Shown in pieces: positions 6,048-6,519 of a stretch of DNA of 6,519 nt (position 1 is the stretch's first letter; each line of letters begins with the position of its first letter). The DNA is from Betaproteobacteria bacterium (GTDB lineage Bacteria; Pseudomonadota; Gammaproteobacteria; Burkholderiales; Casimicrobiaceae). A program made the position numbers and the translations under genes. The stretch is taken from the NCBI GenBank assembly GCA_025355395.1, contig JANXZT010000346.1, forward strand, positions 1 through 6,519. Reading direction: 5' to 3'. The notes beneath the pieces are model-generated. The model was not told the DNA's origin and searched no databases. It saw only the letters and a program-made list of their open reading frames with translations.

Positions 6048-6519
6048 TCAATTCCGGGAAATGGGAAGCGGCGAAAAAGGATGTGCTGCGAACCATTCTA
6101 GCAATCCTGCCAAGAGTCCCGCGTCGCCGGGCCCGGTGGGCACGCAGTCGAGCCCCAATCCCCGCGCGCGTTCGGCGATGCGCGCATGGGGCGCGAAGGT
6201 CGGCAGGCGCGACCAGCGCTGGCGGGTCATGGCGTCGAGCAGCGACCACAGATTGTCGAGGCCCTCAGTGGAGGTGACCGTCACGGCGTCGATGTTGCCA
6301 GCCGCAAATGCTTTGATCAATCCGGCCACACCGCTTTGCGGCTTGGCGCGCCGGTAACAACTCACGTAATCGACGATCGCGCCGCGTGCGCGCAGGGTTG
6401 CTCCCAATTGCTCGCGCCCGTCATCGCCGCGAAAGATGATCACGCGTTTTCCCGCAGGATCCATGAACTCCGGCAAGGCGAGCAGTCCATCGCTGTCCTG
6501 CCGGTCGAGCGGCACCCGC
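6048..6519 (-). CDS. hemD: Uroporphyrinogen-III synthase HemD, C-terminal part (window edge)
   Basis: The last 156 residues of HemD, which turns hydroxymethylbilane into uroporphyrinogen III, the branch point to heme, siroheme and cobalamin. The reading frame runs off the right edge. The normal protein is about 250-260 residues, so about 100 N-terminal residues lie outside the window. Visible family features are DSDGLLALPEF near the edge, the strand GKRVIIFRGDDGREQL, the YRR motif after the next strand (SCYRRAKP), DAVTVTSTEGLDNLW, and the closing helix region AGLLAGLLEWF. A GTG at 6513-6515 is internal and not a start, because homology continues through it. The stop is followed 2 nt later by the dehydrogenase ATG. 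hemX does not follow, in contrast to the common hemD-hemX-hemY order. Confidence 0.92.
   Translation of the reverse strand, partial: RVPLDRQDSDGLLALPEFMDPAGKRVIIFRGDDGREQLGATLRARGAIVDYVSCYRRAKPQSGVAGLIKAFAAGNIDAVTVTSTEGLDNLWSLLDAMTRQRWSRLPTFAPHARIAERARGLGLDCVPTGPGDAGLLAGLLEWFAAHPFSPLPISRN

Overview
This is a GC-rich chromosomal window, most likely from a betaproteobacterium. The main support is the adjacent hemX-hemY pair, with a C-terminal hemD fragment on the same strand about 3.3 kb away. hemC-hemD-hemX-hemY is a usual order in Betaproteobacteria and relatives. Short hairpin repeats of the form ATTCCC-N8-GGGAAT, known in Neisseria as dRS3 and common in other betaproteobacteria, agree with this. 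I cannot place the organism below class.

Layout, left to right. Positions 1-120 hold a perfect or near-perfect 30-bp tandem array. Positions 123-180 are a short unassigned spacer with two CCCATTTT motifs. Positions 180-395 are a composite array of four dRS3-like hairpins that ends 1 nt from the hemY stop codon. hemY (397-1623) and hemX (1642-2787) lie on the minus strand, 18 nt apart. A 218-bp divergent intergenic region follows. On the plus strand are then a small membrane-anchored helix-hairpin-helix protein (3006-3551), an EamA/DMT-family transporter (3583-4518) and a DUF2892-like small membrane protein (4613-5047). Facing them on the minus strand are a D-2-hydroxyacid dehydrogenase (5101-6045) and the C-terminal part of hemD (6048-6519, cut by the window edge). 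A 7-bp hairpin sits in the convergent gap.

How the genes relate. HemD closes the tetrapyrrole ring to make uroporphyrinogen III. HemX and HemY are membrane proteins usually made from the same transcript. HemY here is the TPR-type HemY_N protein and not protoporphyrinogen oxidase. In this genome the cluster is interrupted: hemD is followed 2 nt later by the dehydrogenase, and hemX-hemY sit beyond three oppositely oriented genes and must have their own promoter. The central genes have no evident link to heme synthesis.

I saw no defence system, CRISPR, integrase, transposase or phage gene, and no clearly new multi-gene system. The most unusual material is the repeat region at 1-395. There a pair of inverted hairpins keeps its stem through compensatory base changes, and a 61-bp unit is tandemly duplicated inside a longer direct repeat. 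The split hem cluster is the main gene-order oddity.
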